DNA of 64,000 nt from NCBI RefSeq assembly GCF_022447245.1, contig NZ_JAKVBC010000022.1, positions 1-64,000 on the forward strand, in the 5' to 3' direction. Source of the stretch: Kordia sp. (GTDB lineage: Bacteria; Bacteroidota; Bacteroidia; Flavobacteriales; Flavobacteriaceae). Below, in pieces: positions 21,801-29,898 of this stretch. The first letter of the stretch is position 1, and each line of letters opens with the position of its first letter. The notes under the pieces were generated by a model. The model had not been told where the DNA came from. It worked only from the letters and a program-made list of their open reading frames with translations, and did not search any database. The translations under genes were made by a program, and so were the position numbers.

Positions 21801-23000
21801 TCTGGCGATTACTTAGCAGCAGATTGTGATGGAGATGGAGTAACAAACGCAGACGAATTGAATCCACCAAACGGAGGAACACCAACAGATCCAAATGATC
21901 CATGTGACTTAAATGGAGATGATATCTCTGTAGCGCAAAGTACAGAATGGTTAGAAGGTGACTGTGATGGAGACGGAATACCAAATGAAGTAGAGGGAAC
22001 TCAAGATACTGATGCAGATGGAATTGCTGATTTCTTAGATATCGATAGTGATGATGATGGAATTATTGATACAGTAGAAGCAGGAAACGATCCAACAATG
22101 CCAGTTGATACAGATGGAGATATGATTCCTGATTACTTAGATCAAGATAGTGATGACGATGGTATCTTAGATAACGTTGAAGGTCAAACTACAGATGGAT
22201 ATATTCCACCAAGTGGAAACGATGCAGATGGTAACGGACTAGATGATGCTTATGAAGATTCACCAGGATCAGGAGAAGGAATTGATCCAGTAAATACAGA
22301 TGGAACTGATAATCCAGATTACACTGATACAGATAGTGATAACGACGGAGCACTAGACAGTGTAGAAGGTCATGATTATGATGGAGATGGAGTGCCAGAT
22401 GTAGTACCATCAGGAGAAGATGTTGATAATGATGGTGTAGATGATGCTTATGACGGTGACTTAGGTGGATATGGAGATCCAAATGGAGCTTCAGTAGATG
22501 ATCCAACAGATGATTTACCTGATACAGACGGAACAGAAGATCAAGATTATAGAGATACTGATGACGATGGTGACGGACTTCCAACATCTGATGAAAACCC
22601 TGATCCAAATGGAGATGGAGATAGCAGTGATGCTACAGATGCAAATGATAATGGTACGCCAGATTACCTTGAGCCAAACAATTCATCAACGTCAGAAGAT
22701 GACTTGGAAATCTTCAATGCGGTGACGCCAAACGGAGATGGAGATAACGATGTGTTCACAATAAGAAACATTGAATTATTTCCAGACAACCAAGTACGTA
22801 TCTATAACAGATGGGGAGTTCTAGTGTACGAGACAAAAGGATATGGTCAAAATGGAAACTATTTTACAGGTATATCAAACGGTCGAGTAACAATTCAGAA
22901 AAACAAACTATTACCAGTAGGAACATATTATTACGTTGTTGATTATGTAGCCAACGGTGTTAATAAGAGTAGAGCCGGTTATTTATACATACAACGATAA
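15885..23000 (+). CDS. Giant T9SS type B surface protein (gliding-associated C-terminal domain)
   Basis: A 2371-residue multidomain protein probably exported by the type IX secretion system to the cell surface. It has a signal peptide (to about residue 27, VNAQ), an N-terminal ~320-residue region ([16 protein letters not shown]), a DUF11-like segment near 355-475, and many thrombospondin-3-type calcium motifs (DxDxDGxxD) through the middle and 2020-2260. A glycine-rich lectin-like region (KVWGAGGG..., about 1210-1475) and a Calx-beta domain (about 1680-1790) follow. Five 46-residue tandem repeats occupy 1796-2025. The C-terminus from about 2275 ([35 protein letters not shown]) is the CHU_C / type B sorting domain. 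Two ATGs (15885, 15891) are possible. It is followed by PorP/SprF and OmpA/PorE-like genes, the usual partner arrangement. A role as a calcium-stiffened adhesin is inference. Confidence 0.93.
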   Translation: MIMKNITSKVLMLILPALLAVFSVNAQISGTTRNYEERFAQNIRGNFTMIGNTNVDCASGCPGTPVTNNGLQMGYYDADSDATTVNSSRSNLSIPAGATVEFAGLYWGGVNSSTFAGATAAPAGLSMDEVKFRTPSSGTYNTVNAIVRNLESTQFAGWNTFMAFADVTSLVQAAGSGDYYVADIALITGNAFTGPHGGWTLVVVYSSDTEIARRVNVWDGFRFFGFGANDVFTVTGLDTPASGSFQTHVGYFAMDGEQDQTGDFVDVNGTALSNALNPSDNTLNGSISDFGVSMSNRDPNFSYSWALDIDVFDASGSVPNGATTANVNLGSANEGIWGGVFVISNEISQPIVTKTIAPEVIGVGGTSTVEISVFNPSVGVALTNNSIADQLPAGMVVASTPNASSSCGATINAVAGASSVSMSGFDLAPGASCTLSFDVTSTTLGTYVNVIPSAVADFSNTQAVGLGNTDSDNLIVILDSDGDGIDDLTDQDDDNDGILDTQELCGTDPIAVNLDSVIRVEIDLDQFSTEVGWSLSLRGTTIASQPAGTYTAGNITVSQDVTVTENGNYFFSITDTFGDGIQGNSYRIFIDGVLTINRTFGSPTDTTTFSQSDNVLVNTIVTNPFSCLTDDPSGDADSDGILNHQDADFCTLNFMGVCASLDTDSDGIIDSLDPDSDGDGCADALEAGHTDGDNDGVLGNSPVTVDPANGRVTGQGGYTGTNTAVTNAGNSAACNFCVLDSASVTSVFCNDNGTPFDNSDDTFTFYISPTGNFLGTTYSVSGDITRSGISYDIPEQFGPFPISGGDIAFTVTDSADGTCQLLGVTVTPPAVCSSTTSVDTDGDGATDNIDIDNDNDGIIDDKENVCTTRDITSGTWSGTNPYTNTAGTNGISFGSTIPSGGVITYAPNGTMTTDSFFSDAIVEGSNSLEFSVTWDDSSEPGEAAANDRVAGTVTITYTNPVYNPIIHIDRLGGNTQVTPGNYVSNTSLWTLQNANLTMAKISGNTQLIVNSKQFYRDPSRSLGPGSPIVLSGNADLAGGLGTAAGSIQIYGAVTTLIFQVTGEGLDGNGTDVLEMSFDSCPVVDTDGDTIPDYLDTDSDNDGCPDALEGGDNILASAVDVNDMLDGTVDPATGVPNNVNTTTGQTAGNSQDASMTDGQCDDDGDRVLNVNDICNGFDDAVDSDGDLVPDGCDLDDDNDGILNTNEFSSCTVFTYTGSDQVVTIPANAIGMQVKVWGAGGGHEIVGTGGYAGVGGYTYARFDSSVVIPGNQISVVVGAGGNFNGRPDEFSPAAVYGFGSISGHDQGGGLSGVFIGNTTVLETDNSRALIIAGGGAGYENSGGLPDEGAQGNNGNSLSSGGEATMRGASDDFPSSSCTPLPTTAHFSGGGGGYEGGNRTQTLVANYSSVYGTCDNNRAAANGGSGFVNPSAIVSSIQFTADGTINLPPNVSDPDYISGVGVAGTNSSNAGGNGLVIICWIIDTDGDTIPDYLDVDSDNDGCYDAIEGAGNFTTSDLTSSNNLADNDEGTVNATTGVPTNTGSPQATNENVTTATQAAITTDPLTTQTIFEGENVIFTAAASSQSTTTFASGTPNYTVLPATDSSVNIIYQWQESTDNGATWSDITVAGTNPTYSGFNSNTLTLTNVPSSYNGYDYQLIITHSENSCILLDSQDANLVVNPLVAMSVGDVTVAEDAGSASVAVNIDNPSSVDTVVSITTVDNSATNPDDYTTTTVTATIPAGQTTVDVSIPITDDVLDEADESFTVNGTVTSGNTSNTDPSGIVTITDNDICTSDPMADCDGDGVTNGDVLNPPNGGTPTDPNDPCDTNVDDISVTQSGDWLAADCDGDGVTNGDELNPPNGGTPTDPNDPCDTNVDDISVTQSGDWLAADCDGDGVTNGDELNPPNGGTPTDPNDPCDTNVDDISVTQSGDWLAADCDGDGVTNGDELNPPNGGTPTDPNDSCDSNVDDISVTPSGDYLAADCDGDGVTNADELNPPNGGTPTDPNDPCDLNGDDISVAQSTEWLEGDCDGDGIPNEVEGTQDTDADGIADFLDIDSDDDGIIDTVEAGNDPTMPVDTDGDMIPDYLDQDSDDDGILDNVEGQTTDGYIPPSGNDADGNGLDDAYEDSPGSGEGIDPVNTDGTDNPDYTDTDSDNDGALDSVEGHDYDGDGVPDVVPSGEDVDNDGVDDAYDGDLGGYGDPNGASVDDPTDDLPDTDGTEDQDYRDTDDDGDGLPTSDENPDPNGDGDSSDATDANDNGTPDYLEPNNSSTSEDDLEIFNAVTPNGDGDNDVFTIRNIELFPDNQVRIYNRWGVLVYETKGYGQNGNYFTGISNGRVTIQKNKLLPVGTYYYVVDYVANGVNKSRAGYLYIQR
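21270..21959 (+). repeat. Five tandem copies of a 138-bp coding repeat
   Basis: Units begin at 21270, 21408, 21546, 21684 and 21822 (exact 138-bp period, 46 residues each), and a sixth partial unit starts at 21960. Each unit encodes [19 protein letters not shown], then [19 protein letters not shown] and a linker ending SGDWLAA. Units 1-3 differ at only a few bases, whereas 4 and 5 are more diverged. This indicates recent duplication or gene conversion at the 5' side of the array. Confidence 0.95.
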
Positions 23001-23008
23001 ACAATACA

Positions 23009-23040
23009 AGCGTACATACTATTTCGGTAGTATGTACGCT
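23009..23040 (+). other. Intercistronic hairpin between T9SS cargo and PorP/SprF genes
   Basis: A perfect 13-bp stem AGCGTACATACTA/TAGTATGTACGCT with loop TTTCGG lies 8 nt after the cargo stop and 32 nt before the porP/sprF-like start. No T-run follows, so it is more likely a processing or 3'-end-protecting structure than a terminator. Confidence 0.7.
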
Positions 23041-23072
23041 ATAACTAATAAACAAAAACATACCATACTATA

Positions 23073-24008
23073 ATGAGAAATAAAATCATCATCATCATAG
23101 TCTTATTGAGCACTGTATTTTCAATAGAAAGTTACGGACAGCAGGACGCTCAGTATACGCAGTACATGTACAATACCATTAGTGTCAATCCAGCGTATGC
23201 CGGATCTAGAGGTGTCTTAAGTATTGCGGGATTACATCGTTCACAATGGGTAGGTTTAGAAGGTGCGCCACGAACGCAAACCTTAAACTTACATACGCCA
23301 ATAGGAAGAAAAGGAAAAGTAGGACTCGGAGTCTCTATTGTAAATGATCAAATAGGACCAACTGATGAAACCTATTTTGACATCGATTTCTCATATACAA
23401 TCAACACATCAGAAAACGGAAAACTTTCTTTCGGTGTAAAAGCAGGAGGACATTTATTAGATGTATGTTTTGATTGTTTAAATCAGTACAACCCGAATGA
23501 TTTATTACTACAGAGTAATATTGATAATAAATTCTCTCCAAATGTCGGAGCTGGAATTTACTACAGAAACTCTGAAAAATGGTATGTTGGGCTATCAGCA
23601 CCAAACTTATTAGAAACAAAACACTTTGACGAATCGTCATTATCAACCGCTAAAGAACGTATCAACTTTTACTTAATTGGTGGATATGTATTTGATATGA
23701 GTGATAGTGTAAAATTCAAGCCAGCAGTACTATTCAAAGCAGTATCTGGTGCGCCTTTACAGGCAGATTTGTCAGCGAACTTTCTAATCAATGAAAAAGT
23801 AACACTAGGAGCTGCTTACAGATGGAGTGCCGCTTTTAGTGGATTGGTTGGATTACAACTATCAGATAGTTTTATGGTCGGTTTTGCCTATGATCGTGAA
23901 ACTACTGAATTAGGAAATACACAATTTAATGATGGTTCGTACGAAGTCTTCTTACGCTTTGAACTGTTTAATAACCGTGATAAAATTATCTCACCAAGAT
24001 TCTTCTAA
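23073..24008 (+). CDS. PorP/SprF family type IX secretion outer-membrane protein
   Basis: A 311-residue protein with signal peptide (to about residue 22, SYGQ) and the family opening QDAQYTQYMYNTISVNPAYA, then GLHRSQWVGLEGAP. The remainder is an outer-membrane beta-barrel pattern. In Flavobacterium johnsoniae, proteins with type B C-terminal domains need the PorP/SprF protein encoded next to them for secretion or surface attachment. The gene immediately upstream is exactly such a cargo, so this is very likely its dedicated partner. It is followed 8 nt later by the OmpA/PorE-like gene, forming a three-gene module. Confidence 0.93.
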   Translation: MRNKIIIIIVLLSTVFSIESYGQQDAQYTQYMYNTISVNPAYAGSRGVLSIAGLHRSQWVGLEGAPRTQTLNLHTPIGRKGKVGLGVSIVNDQIGPTDETYFDIDFSYTINTSENGKLSFGVKAGGHLLDVCFDCLNQYNPNDLLLQSNIDNKFSPNVGAGIYYRNSEKWYVGLSAPNLLETKHFDESSLSTAKERINFYLIGGYVFDMSDSVKFKPAVLFKAVSGAPLQADLSANFLINEKVTLGAAYRWSAAFSGLVGLQLSDSFMVGFAYDRETTELGNTQFNDGSYEVFLRFELFNNRDKIISPRFF

Positions 24009-24016
24009 AACTAACT

Positions 24017-25966
24017 ATGATGACACGAACAAAATATCTCATATATACTGTAATATCTTTATTCGTACTTGTTGGTTATGCACAAGAACGAAAACTAAAC
24101 AAAGCAGACAAAAATTATGACAGCTACGCTTTCATCAATGCAATAGAAATCTATGAAGAAGTTGCAGAAGAGGGTCACAAATCAAAAGAACTTTTTGAAA
24201 AACTCGGGAATGCATATTATTTCAATGCCGATTTAGCAAATGCAGCAAAATGGTATGGCGAATTATTTAATCTTGGAGAAGAAGTAGCACCAGAATACTA
24301 TTTCCGCTATGCGCAAGCCTTAAAAGCTGAAAAGCGCTATGCAGAATCGGATAAAAAAATGCAAGAATTTAATAAGCTTACAGGAAGCGATATTCGTGGA
24401 ACAAAGTTTATGAATACACGTAACTATTTAGATCAGATAGCAGAACAATCAGGACGTTTTCGTATTACAAACTTAGGAGTAAACTCTCCATATTCTGACT
24501 TTGCACCATCGTTCTATTTAGAAAATAACTTAGTATTCTCTTCAGCAAGAGATACAGGTGTTGCAAAACGTTACAAACACAAATGGAATGCACGTCCATT
24601 CTTAGATTTATATGGTGCAGAAGTTGCTGATAATGGAAGTTTGTCAAACGTTGACAAATTCTCAAGTAAACTCAATACAAAATATCACGAGTCTACTACA
24701 GTATTTACCAAAGACGGAAACACCATGTATTTTACACGTAACAACTATTACAAAGGAAAATACAAAAAGGACAGAAAAGGAATTAACAAACTAAAAATAT
24801 TCAGAGCAACGCGTGAAGGTGATCGTTGGACAAACATTGAAGAATTACCATTCAACAGTGATTTATTCTCAGTAGCACATCCCGCACTAAGCGTAGACGA
24901 GAAAAAACTCTACTTTGCTTCAGACATGCCAGGTTCGGTAGGACAATCAGATTTATATGTGGTAGACATTAATGACGATGGTACATTTGGAGAGCCAAAA
25001 AACTTAGGAAAAGGCATCAACACTGAAGCTCGTGAAAACTTCCCGTTTGTAAGTCAAGACAATGAATTATACTTTTCATCAGACGGTCATGTAGGACTTG
25101 GTGGATTGGATATTTTTGTAATGCGTTTGGATGATGAAGATCAAGTAATATACAATGTAGGAGAACCTGTAAACAGCCCAGTTGACGATTTCTCTTTCAT
25201 CATTAACACAAAAACTAAAAAAGGATACTTTGCCTCTAATCGTGATGGAGGACAAGGTGATGATGATATCTATTCATTCCTTGAAATAAAACCAATTCAA
25301 TGGACCTGTGAGCAAGAAATTGCAGGAGTTGTGAAAGATAGTAAAACAAACGAAATTCTAGCAGGTTCACAAGTAATACTATTTGATAAAAACAATAAAG
25401 AATTAGAAAATACCTATAGTAATGAAGAAGGGAAGTTCCGATTCAAACAATTGCTAGAATGTGACGAAGTATACTTTGTAAGAGCTTCTAAGAAAGATTA
25501 CACTTCTGGGGAAGTATTATTACCAAAACAAGAAGAAGCTAGCTTACGATCAACAGTAGTATTATTAGAAAAAGAAGAAATTCCGTTTGAAGTTGGAGAC
25601 GATTTAGCAAAAATCCTAAACATTCCAATTATCTATTTTGATTTTGATAAATCGAATATTCGTCCTGATGCTGCTGCAGAATTAGAAAAAGTAGTAGTTG
25701 TAATGAAAAAATATCCAACACTTAAAATAGATGTGCGCTCGCATACCGATAGTCGTGGTACGGATTCGTACAACATGGCATTATCGCAACGAAGAAATAA
25801 ATCAACGCGTGCGTACATAGCTTCTAGAGGAATTGACGAAAGTCGCCTTACAGGACAAGGATATGGAGAAACACGTCATGTAAACAAATGTAGTAATGGT
25901 GTAAAATGTAGCGAAGAGGAACACCAACTCAACAGACGAAGTGAATTTATAGTTGTGGAAAGATAA
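24017..25966 (+). CDS. OmpA family protein with TPR, PD40 and CarboxypepD domains (PorE-like)
   Basis: A 649-residue envelope protein. The signal peptide ends near residue 22 (GYAQE). TPR-like helices cover about 25-130, PD40/WD40 beta-propeller repeats about 150-420 (NLVFSSARDTG, LYFASDMPGS, LYFSSDGHVG), and a carboxypeptidase-regulatory-like fold about 440-510. The C-terminal OmpA peptidoglycan-binding domain runs from about 540 (IIYFDFDKSNIRPDA, DVRSHTDSRG). The order TPR-propeller-CRD-OmpA is that of PorE in Porphyromonas gingivalis, which anchors the T9SS to peptidoglycan. It follows the PorP/SprF-like gene by 8 nt and ends at a terminator. A paralogous C-terminal relic lies 1.5 kb downstream. 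Confidence 0.93.
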   Translation: MMTRTKYLIYTVISLFVLVGYAQERKLNKADKNYDSYAFINAIEIYEEVAEEGHKSKELFEKLGNAYYFNADLANAAKWYGELFNLGEEVAPEYYFRYAQALKAEKRYAESDKKMQEFNKLTGSDIRGTKFMNTRNYLDQIAEQSGRFRITNLGVNSPYSDFAPSFYLENNLVFSSARDTGVAKRYKHKWNARPFLDLYGAEVADNGSLSNVDKFSSKLNTKYHESTTVFTKDGNTMYFTRNNYYKGKYKKDRKGINKLKIFRATREGDRWTNIEELPFNSDLFSVAHPALSVDEKKLYFASDMPGSVGQSDLYVVDINDDGTFGEPKNLGKGINTEARENFPFVSQDNELYFSSDGHVGLGGLDIFVMRLDDEDQVIYNVGEPVNSPVDDFSFIINTKTKKGYFASNRDGGQGDDDIYSFLEIKPIQWTCEQEIAGVVKDSKTNEILAGSQVILFDKNNKELENTYSNEEGKFRFKQLLECDEVYFVRASKKDYTSGEVLLPKQEEASLRSTVVLLEKEEIPFEVGDDLAKILNIPIIYFDFDKSNIRPDAAAELEKVVVVMKKYPTLKIDVRSHTDSRGTDSYNMALSQRRNKSTRAYIASRGIDESRLTGQGYGETRHVNKCSNGVKCSEEEHQLNRRSEFIVVER

Positions 25967-25990
25967 ACTAACATACACAGTCATTCTTTA

Positions 25991-26025
25991 AAAGCATTCT
26001 AGCATAACGTTAGAGTGCTTTTTTT
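25991..26025 (+). terminator. Terminator of the T9SS cargo operon
   Basis: Eleven-bp stem AAAGCATTCTA/TAGAGTGCTTT (one G-U pair), 9-nt loop, followed by further T. It lies 25 nt after the OmpA-family stop. Confidence 0.85.
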
Positions 26026-26090
26026 ATGAATTCTGATTTTAATGGAGAAAGAAGTAGTTTCGATTGATACAAAATTAAAAAGCAGTTAAA

Positions 26091-26727
26091 ATGATACATC
26101 CGTTGCGACAACATATTGAAGAAATCATCCCACTTACGGATGAAGAATTTGATCGTATATTGAGTCATTTTGAAACCGTAAAAAAACGCAAACACCAATA
26201 TATTGTCCAAGAAGGAGAATATGTAAACAAAGAATACTGGATCATTAAAGGTTGCTTAAAAAGTTATTTTACAGCAGACAATGGAAAAGAACATATTCTT
26301 CAATTCGGAATGGAAAATTGTTAGATTACAGATTATGAAGCCTTTGTCAAACAAACCAAATCTAAAACCTCAATTGATTGCATAGAAGATAGCGAACTTT
26401 TATATATCACTCATGAAAACAGAGAAAAGCTAACTGCAGAAATGCACAAAATGGAACGTTTTTGGGCCAAAAAAAAGCAAGATTATTCGCATTGCACTTC
26501 AAAGCAGAGTCTTATCACTCCTTAAAAATTCTACCAAAGAACAATGTGGACTATTGCTAGAACAATATCCAAAACTCTTTCAACGAGTTCCTAAAAAAAT
26601 GATTGCAGCGTATTTAGGTGTTTCCAGAGAAACTTTAAGTAGGTTAGATTTAATCATTCAAAACTTTGTTTCATATCAAAAAGCATCACATAAAAGTGAT
26701 CTACATCACTTCAAAATAGTGATATAG
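26091..26727 (+). pseudogene. Broken Crp/Fnr-family transcription regulator
   Basis: The intact part (residues 1-77) is a cyclic-nucleotide-binding-like domain of a Bacteroidota Crp/Fnr regulator (PLRQHIEEIIPLTDEEFDRI, YIVQEGEYVNKEYWIIKGCL). The frame stops at TAG 26322-26324, where the family usually has two tryptophans (MENWW); here both codons differ (TGT TAG). The frame then reopens (ITDYEAFVKQT) until a second lesion, a run of eight A at 26469-26476 where seven would keep frame. After it the helix-turn-helix is visible as MIAAYLGVSRETLSRL. Two independent lesions suggest real decay. It lies just upstream of broken DoxX and tautomerase genes, which it probably once regulated. Confidence 0.85.
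26695..26710. promoter_or_regulatory. Inverted repeat resembling a Crp/Fnr-type site
   Basis: AGTGAT-CTAC-ATCACT is a perfect 6-bp inverted repeat with a 4-bp spacer. It sits at the 3' end of the broken regulator frame and about 80 bp upstream of the DoxX start. It resembles the TGTGA-N6-TCACA class of Crp/Fnr operators, but only one copy is present and its use is inference. Confidence 0.35.
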
Positions 26728-26790
26728 CTCCTGAGAAACCAAATACTGGTAACTAAACTTTGTAGCATACTAATTTTAAAACAATGAAAT

Positions 26791-27208
26791 ATGAATGCAC
26801 AAAAAAAAGAACAGTATCACAACATAGGATTGTTACTACTACGAATTACTATTGGAACACTCATTATATTCCACGGAATCGCAAACATGAGTTCCGATTA
26901 TGCCTTTATCAAACAAGTATTGCAAGGATATCACATTCCAAGCTTTGTAGCCTATGGTGTTTTTTGTTGGGGAAATTATTGCTCCTATTTTGATCATCAT
27001 AGGAGAAAAAGTCAGAGGCAATGATTTGATTATAGCTTTTAACTTTCTCGTAGCAATATTACTCGCGCACAGTTCAGGCATTTTTGCGCTCAATCAATAT
27101 AGTGGCTGGGCAATAGAACTTCAGTTATTATACCTTTTTGGAGCAACAACACTGTTTTTTACAGGACCAGGAAACTATGCGCTGTCAACAGACTCAAAGT
27201 GGGATTAA
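26791..27208 (+). pseudogene. DoxX family membrane protein, frameshifted
   Basis: The first frame gives MNAQKKEQYHNIGLLLLRIT and a DoxX-type IGTLIIFHGIANM segment. It then slips at a run of six T (26960-26965), where five would continue as YGVFVGEIIAPILIIIGEKV. The second frame runs on to 27208 with LLAHSSGIFALNQYSGWAIE and LYLFGATTLFFTGPGNYAL. Restored, it is a four-helix DoxX protein of about 139 residues. DoxX-like proteins are small inner-membrane proteins linked to redox or respiratory functions. The single homopolymer lesion could be a sequencing error or phase variation. Confidence 0.85.
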
Positions 27209-27235
27209 ACACATAACAATAAAAAAAACAAAATC

Positions 27236-27429
27236 ATGCCATACGTAAATATCAAAATCACAGACGAACAAGTTACAAAACAGGAAAATTTCAGTTAACA
27301 CAAGGAGTTACAAAATTGTTAGTAGATGTATTGACCAAAGATCCAAAAACTACACATATAACCATCGATGAAGTTTCACTTGAAAATTGGGGATATAATG
27401 GTGAACAAACATCTATAAATGAAAAATAG
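27236..27429 (+). pseudogene. 4-oxalocrotonate tautomerase family protein, frameshifted
   Basis: The frame begins MPYVNIKITDEQVTK with the catalytic N-terminal proline of tautomerases exposed after Met removal. It then runs into a stop at 27296-27298. A shift near 27276-27290 restores the family sequence (FQLTQGVTKLLVDVLTKDPK, then HITIDEVSLENWGYNG) to the stop at 27427-27429. Full length would be about 64 residues, normal for the family. It follows the DoxX gene by 27 nt and was probably co-transcribed with it. Confidence 0.8.
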
Positions 27430-27520
27430 CAATGGTGTAAAATGTATAGAAGAAGAAAATCAATTCAAAAAATGAAGTGAGTTTATAATCACAGAAAATT
27501 GCAAAAGAGCGTATTTGTAA
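27428..27520 (+). pseudogene. Relic of an OmpA-family C-terminus
   Basis: In frame from 27428 the DNA reads SNGVKCIEEENQFKK, stop (TGA), SEFIITENCKRAYL, stop. This parallels the end of the OmpA/PorE-like protein at 25966 (SNGVKCSEEEHQLNRR then SEFIVVER). The DNA match is strong at its start (AATGGTGTAAAATGTA is identical). Only about 30 codons remain, and an internal stop makes it non-functional. It abuts the tautomerase stop and ends inside its own terminator, so it is the 3' scar of a deleted OmpA paralogue. Confidence 0.75.
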
Positions 27521-27550
27521 AGTTAAAAATATAAATACGCTCTTTTTTTT
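27506..27550 (+). terminator. Terminator after the OmpA relic
   Basis: Perfect 11-bp stem AGAGCGTATTT/AAATACGCTCT, 16-nt loop, then seven T. It closes the decayed region. Confidence 0.88.
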
Positions 27551-27921
27551 AATTTAATTTCCTGTATCACAAAGATCACTGTAGCAAATGCCTAAGCACG
27601 ATTTAGCGATAGTTAAAGGTATCTTTTAACCGCCTGTTAGTTCATGAGACTTAAAATTTGAAACAGCTCATTTGTTTATTCGTGATGAATTCAAATGTTG
27701 TTTTTTCATAATAAAAGTTTTATAAATTAATTACGATAAACCTAGATCAAAACAATATTTTTTAAATCGTGCAAAGTGTAGTATTTCTTTAAAAAAAGTA
27801 TAAGAAAAAAAATCATTTTGCTGTAAATTATGAGCTTTATGTTAATTTTAACTAAAAAATAGCAACGAAGTATCATATTCACAGAAAGCTATTTTGTAAA
27901 TTTGTGATTGGACAAAAAAAT
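27551..27921 (+). promoter_or_regulatory. Intergenic region with idi promoter -7 box
   Basis: This 371-nt AT-rich stretch holds no coding sequence I can support. At 27897-27904 TAAATTTG matches the Bacteroidota -7 consensus TAnnTTTG, 17 nt before the idi ATG, but no TTG is present 19 nt upstream of it. Confidence 0.5.
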
Positions 27922-28446
27922 ATGGTAAAAGAAAACGTAATTCTAGTAAACGAAAATGATGAGCAAATTGGTTTGATGGAAAAAATCGAAGCGCACGAAA
28001 AAGCATTGCTACATAGAGCTTTCTCAGTATTCATTCTCAACAATAAAGGCGAGTTAATGTTGCAACAACGCGCCTTACATAAATATCATTCTCCTGGACT
28101 ATGGACAAATACATGTTGTAGTCACCAACGTGAAGGTGAAAGTAACATTGCTGCAGGTAAACGAAGATTACAAGAAGAAATGGGATTTGTTACGGAACTT
28201 GCGGAAGCAGTTTCGTTCATATACAAAGCCGCTTTTGACAACGGATTAACCGAACATGAATACGATCATGTAATGATAGGAACTTACAATGAAGAACCTA
28301 TCATCAATCCTGATGAAGTTGCCTCTTGGAAATGGATGGATGTGCAAGCAGTAAAAGATGATATTGCGGTAAACCCAGATACATATACAGCTTGGTTTAA
28401 AATCATATTTGAAAAATTTTACGAACACATAAAAGTTGATATATGA
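27922..28446 (+). CDS. idi: Isopentenyl-diphosphate delta-isomerase, type I
   Basis: It interconverts IPP and DMAPP in isoprenoid synthesis. The 174-residue protein has a Nudix-like fold with HRAFSVFILNNKGELMLQQR, the active-site cysteine region WTNTCCSHQREGE, the Nudix-type helix RRLQEEMGF, and the catalytic glutamates in EHEYDHVMIG. ATG 27922 is chosen because the upstream in-frame GTG (27904) overlaps the -7 promoter box. Its stop overlaps the queD start by 4 nt (ATGA), so translation is coupled. Confidence 0.96.
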   Translation: MVKENVILVNENDEQIGLMEKIEAHEKALLHRAFSVFILNNKGELMLQQRALHKYHSPGLWTNTCCSHQREGESNIAAGKRRLQEEMGFVTELAEAVSFIYKAAFDNGLTEHEYDHVMIGTYNEEPIINPDEVASWKWMDVQAVKDDIAVNPDTYTAWFKIIFEKFYEHIKVDI

Positions 28447-28853
28447 AAGTTACCGTAAGTAGAAGAGCACACTTTAACGCAGCACACCGATTGTATCGAC
28501 CAGATTGGGACGATGTTAAAAACAACGAAGTCTTTGGTAAATGTAACAATCCAAACTATCACGGTCACAATTACGAATTAATTGTCAGTGTAAAAGGTCC
28601 GATAGATCCTGAAACGGGGTATGTGATGGATGTCAAAATTTTAAAAGACCTCATTCGCTCGGAAGTTGAAGATGCCTTTGATCATAAAAATCTGAACTTA
28701 GATGTTCCTGAGTTTAAAAACTTAAATCCTACAGCAGAAAATATTGTAGTGGTTATTTGGAATAAACTAAGAAAGCATATCAGTACTACATTAGAGTTAG
28801 AAGTAGTATTATATGAAACACCTAGAAATTTTGTAAAGTACACCGGAGAATAA
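28443..28853 (+). CDS. queD: 6-carboxytetrahydropterin synthase / 6-pyruvoyl-tetrahydropterin synthase
   Basis: A 136-residue member of the PTPS/QueD family, which converts dihydroneopterin triphosphate (queuosine or pterin synthesis). The zinc ligands are in HFNAAHRL and the HGH of CNNPNYHGHNYELIVSV, with the catalytic Cys in GKCNNPN. FDHKNLNLDVPEF and the C-terminal LYETPRNFVKY follow. The ATGA overlap with idi and the 7-nt gap to manA indicate one operon. Sequence alone does not distinguish QueD from a biopterin-type PTPS. Confidence 0.93.
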   Translation: MKVTVSRRAHFNAAHRLYRPDWDDVKNNEVFGKCNNPNYHGHNYELIVSVKGPIDPETGYVMDVKILKDLIRSEVEDAFDHKNLNLDVPEFKNLNPTAENIVVVIWNKLRKHISTTLELEVVLYETPRNFVKYTGE

Positions 28854-28860
28854 TAATAAC

Positions 28861-29835
28861 ATGATTTTACATCCTTTAAAATTCGAACCAATCTATAAAG
28901 AACGTATTTGGGGAGGCGACAAATTACGAACGCAACTCAACAAAAATGTTTCTGGGGAAGCCATTGGAGAAAGTTGGGAATTATCGGATGTAAAAGGAGA
29001 ACCATCTATAGTAGCAGAAGGCGCTTTAAAAGGAAAAACACTTCAGGAATTAAGTGAAACATATAAATCAGCATTATTAGGAAAAAAAGTATACGATGCT
29101 TTCGGAACAAAATTTCCACTTCTCATCAAATATATAGATGCTAAAAGTGACTTATCTATTCAAGTACACCCAAACGATCAACTAGCAAAAGAACGTCACA
29201 ATTCATTTGGAAAAACGGAAATGTGGTATGTAATGCAAGCTGACGAAGGCGCAAAATTAATGGTAGGTTTCAATCAAGAAGTGACCAAAGAACAATATCA
29301 AAAGCATTTAGATAACAATACGCTTACAGAAATTCTCAACTTTGAAGAAGTAAAAAAAGGCGATGTGTATTTTTTGCCTACAGGCAGAATTCATGCCATT
29401 GGTGGCGGAATTGTCTTAGCGGAAATTCAACAAACTTCAGATATTACCTATCGTATTTATGATTGGAATAGAGTAGATGCACAAGGAAACTCACGTGAAT
29501 TGCACACAGCACTTGCCTTAGATGCTATTGATTACACATTACACGAAGAATATAAAACGGCATACAAAGAAGCGAACAACGAAGTAACTACTGTTGTAGA
29601 TTGTCCCTACTTTACAACGAATCTCATTCCGTTTTCGGGTGAATTAGTTCTAAATCATGATGACAAGGATTCTTTTGTAATATACATGTGTGTAAAAGGA
29701 AACGTAACCTTTGAAACCAACATGTTCAAAGAAACGCTCAAATTCGGAGAAACATTACTACTGCCAGCAACGCTTAAGAATGTAAAAATAAGTACTGATG
29801 AAGCTTCTGAACTTTTAGAAGTATATGTGAAATAA
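28861..29835 (+). CDS. manA: Mannose-6-phosphate isomerase, class I
   Basis: It interconverts mannose-6-phosphate and fructose-6-phosphate, feeding GDP-mannose for polysaccharide synthesis. The 324-residue length suits the short Firmicutes/Bacteroidota type. Zinc-site motifs are DLSIQVHPNDQLAKERH, KTEMWYVMQADEGAKLMVGF, and GRIHAIGGGIVLAEIQQTSD with TYRIYDWNR after it. It is the last gene of idi-queD-manA. No clear terminator follows; the next 60-90 nt hold a REP-like foldback. Confidence 0.95.
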   Translation: MILHPLKFEPIYKERIWGGDKLRTQLNKNVSGEAIGESWELSDVKGEPSIVAEGALKGKTLQELSETYKSALLGKKVYDAFGTKFPLLIKYIDAKSDLSIQVHPNDQLAKERHNSFGKTEMWYVMQADEGAKLMVGFNQEVTKEQYQKHLDNNTLTEILNFEEVKKGDVYFLPTGRIHAIGGGIVLAEIQQTSDITYRIYDWNRVDAQGNSRELHTALALDAIDYTLHEEYKTAYKEANNEVTTVVDCPYFTTNLIPFSGELVLNHDDKDSFVIYMCVKGNVTFETNMFKETLKFGETLLLPATLKNVKISTDEASELLEVYVK

Positions 29836-29898
29836 ACAATTTCAGATCGCCAAAAAAATAAATGATTTTAGAAAAAGTTACTTTCTTAGTTTATGATT

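Noticed and set aside
21270-21959. Regular repeats that might suggest a CRISPR array
   Set aside because: The units are contiguous, 138 bp long, in frame with the coding sequence, and have no spacers; they are protein-coding tandem repeats.
16109-22725. Many long open frames on the opposite strand and in other frames within the giant cargo gene
   Set aside because: They are by-products of the repeated GATGGAGAT-type codons for Asp/Gly (giving His/Leu-rich antisense frames) and have no start signals or family resemblance.
26000-27560. Mobile element as cause of the decayed strip
   Set aside because: No transposase fragment, terminal inverted repeats or target-site duplication could be seen; only gene relics are present.
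27551-27896. Riboswitch upstream of idi
   Set aside because: No conserved riboswitch core or strong expression-platform hairpin was recognised in the AT-rich spacer.
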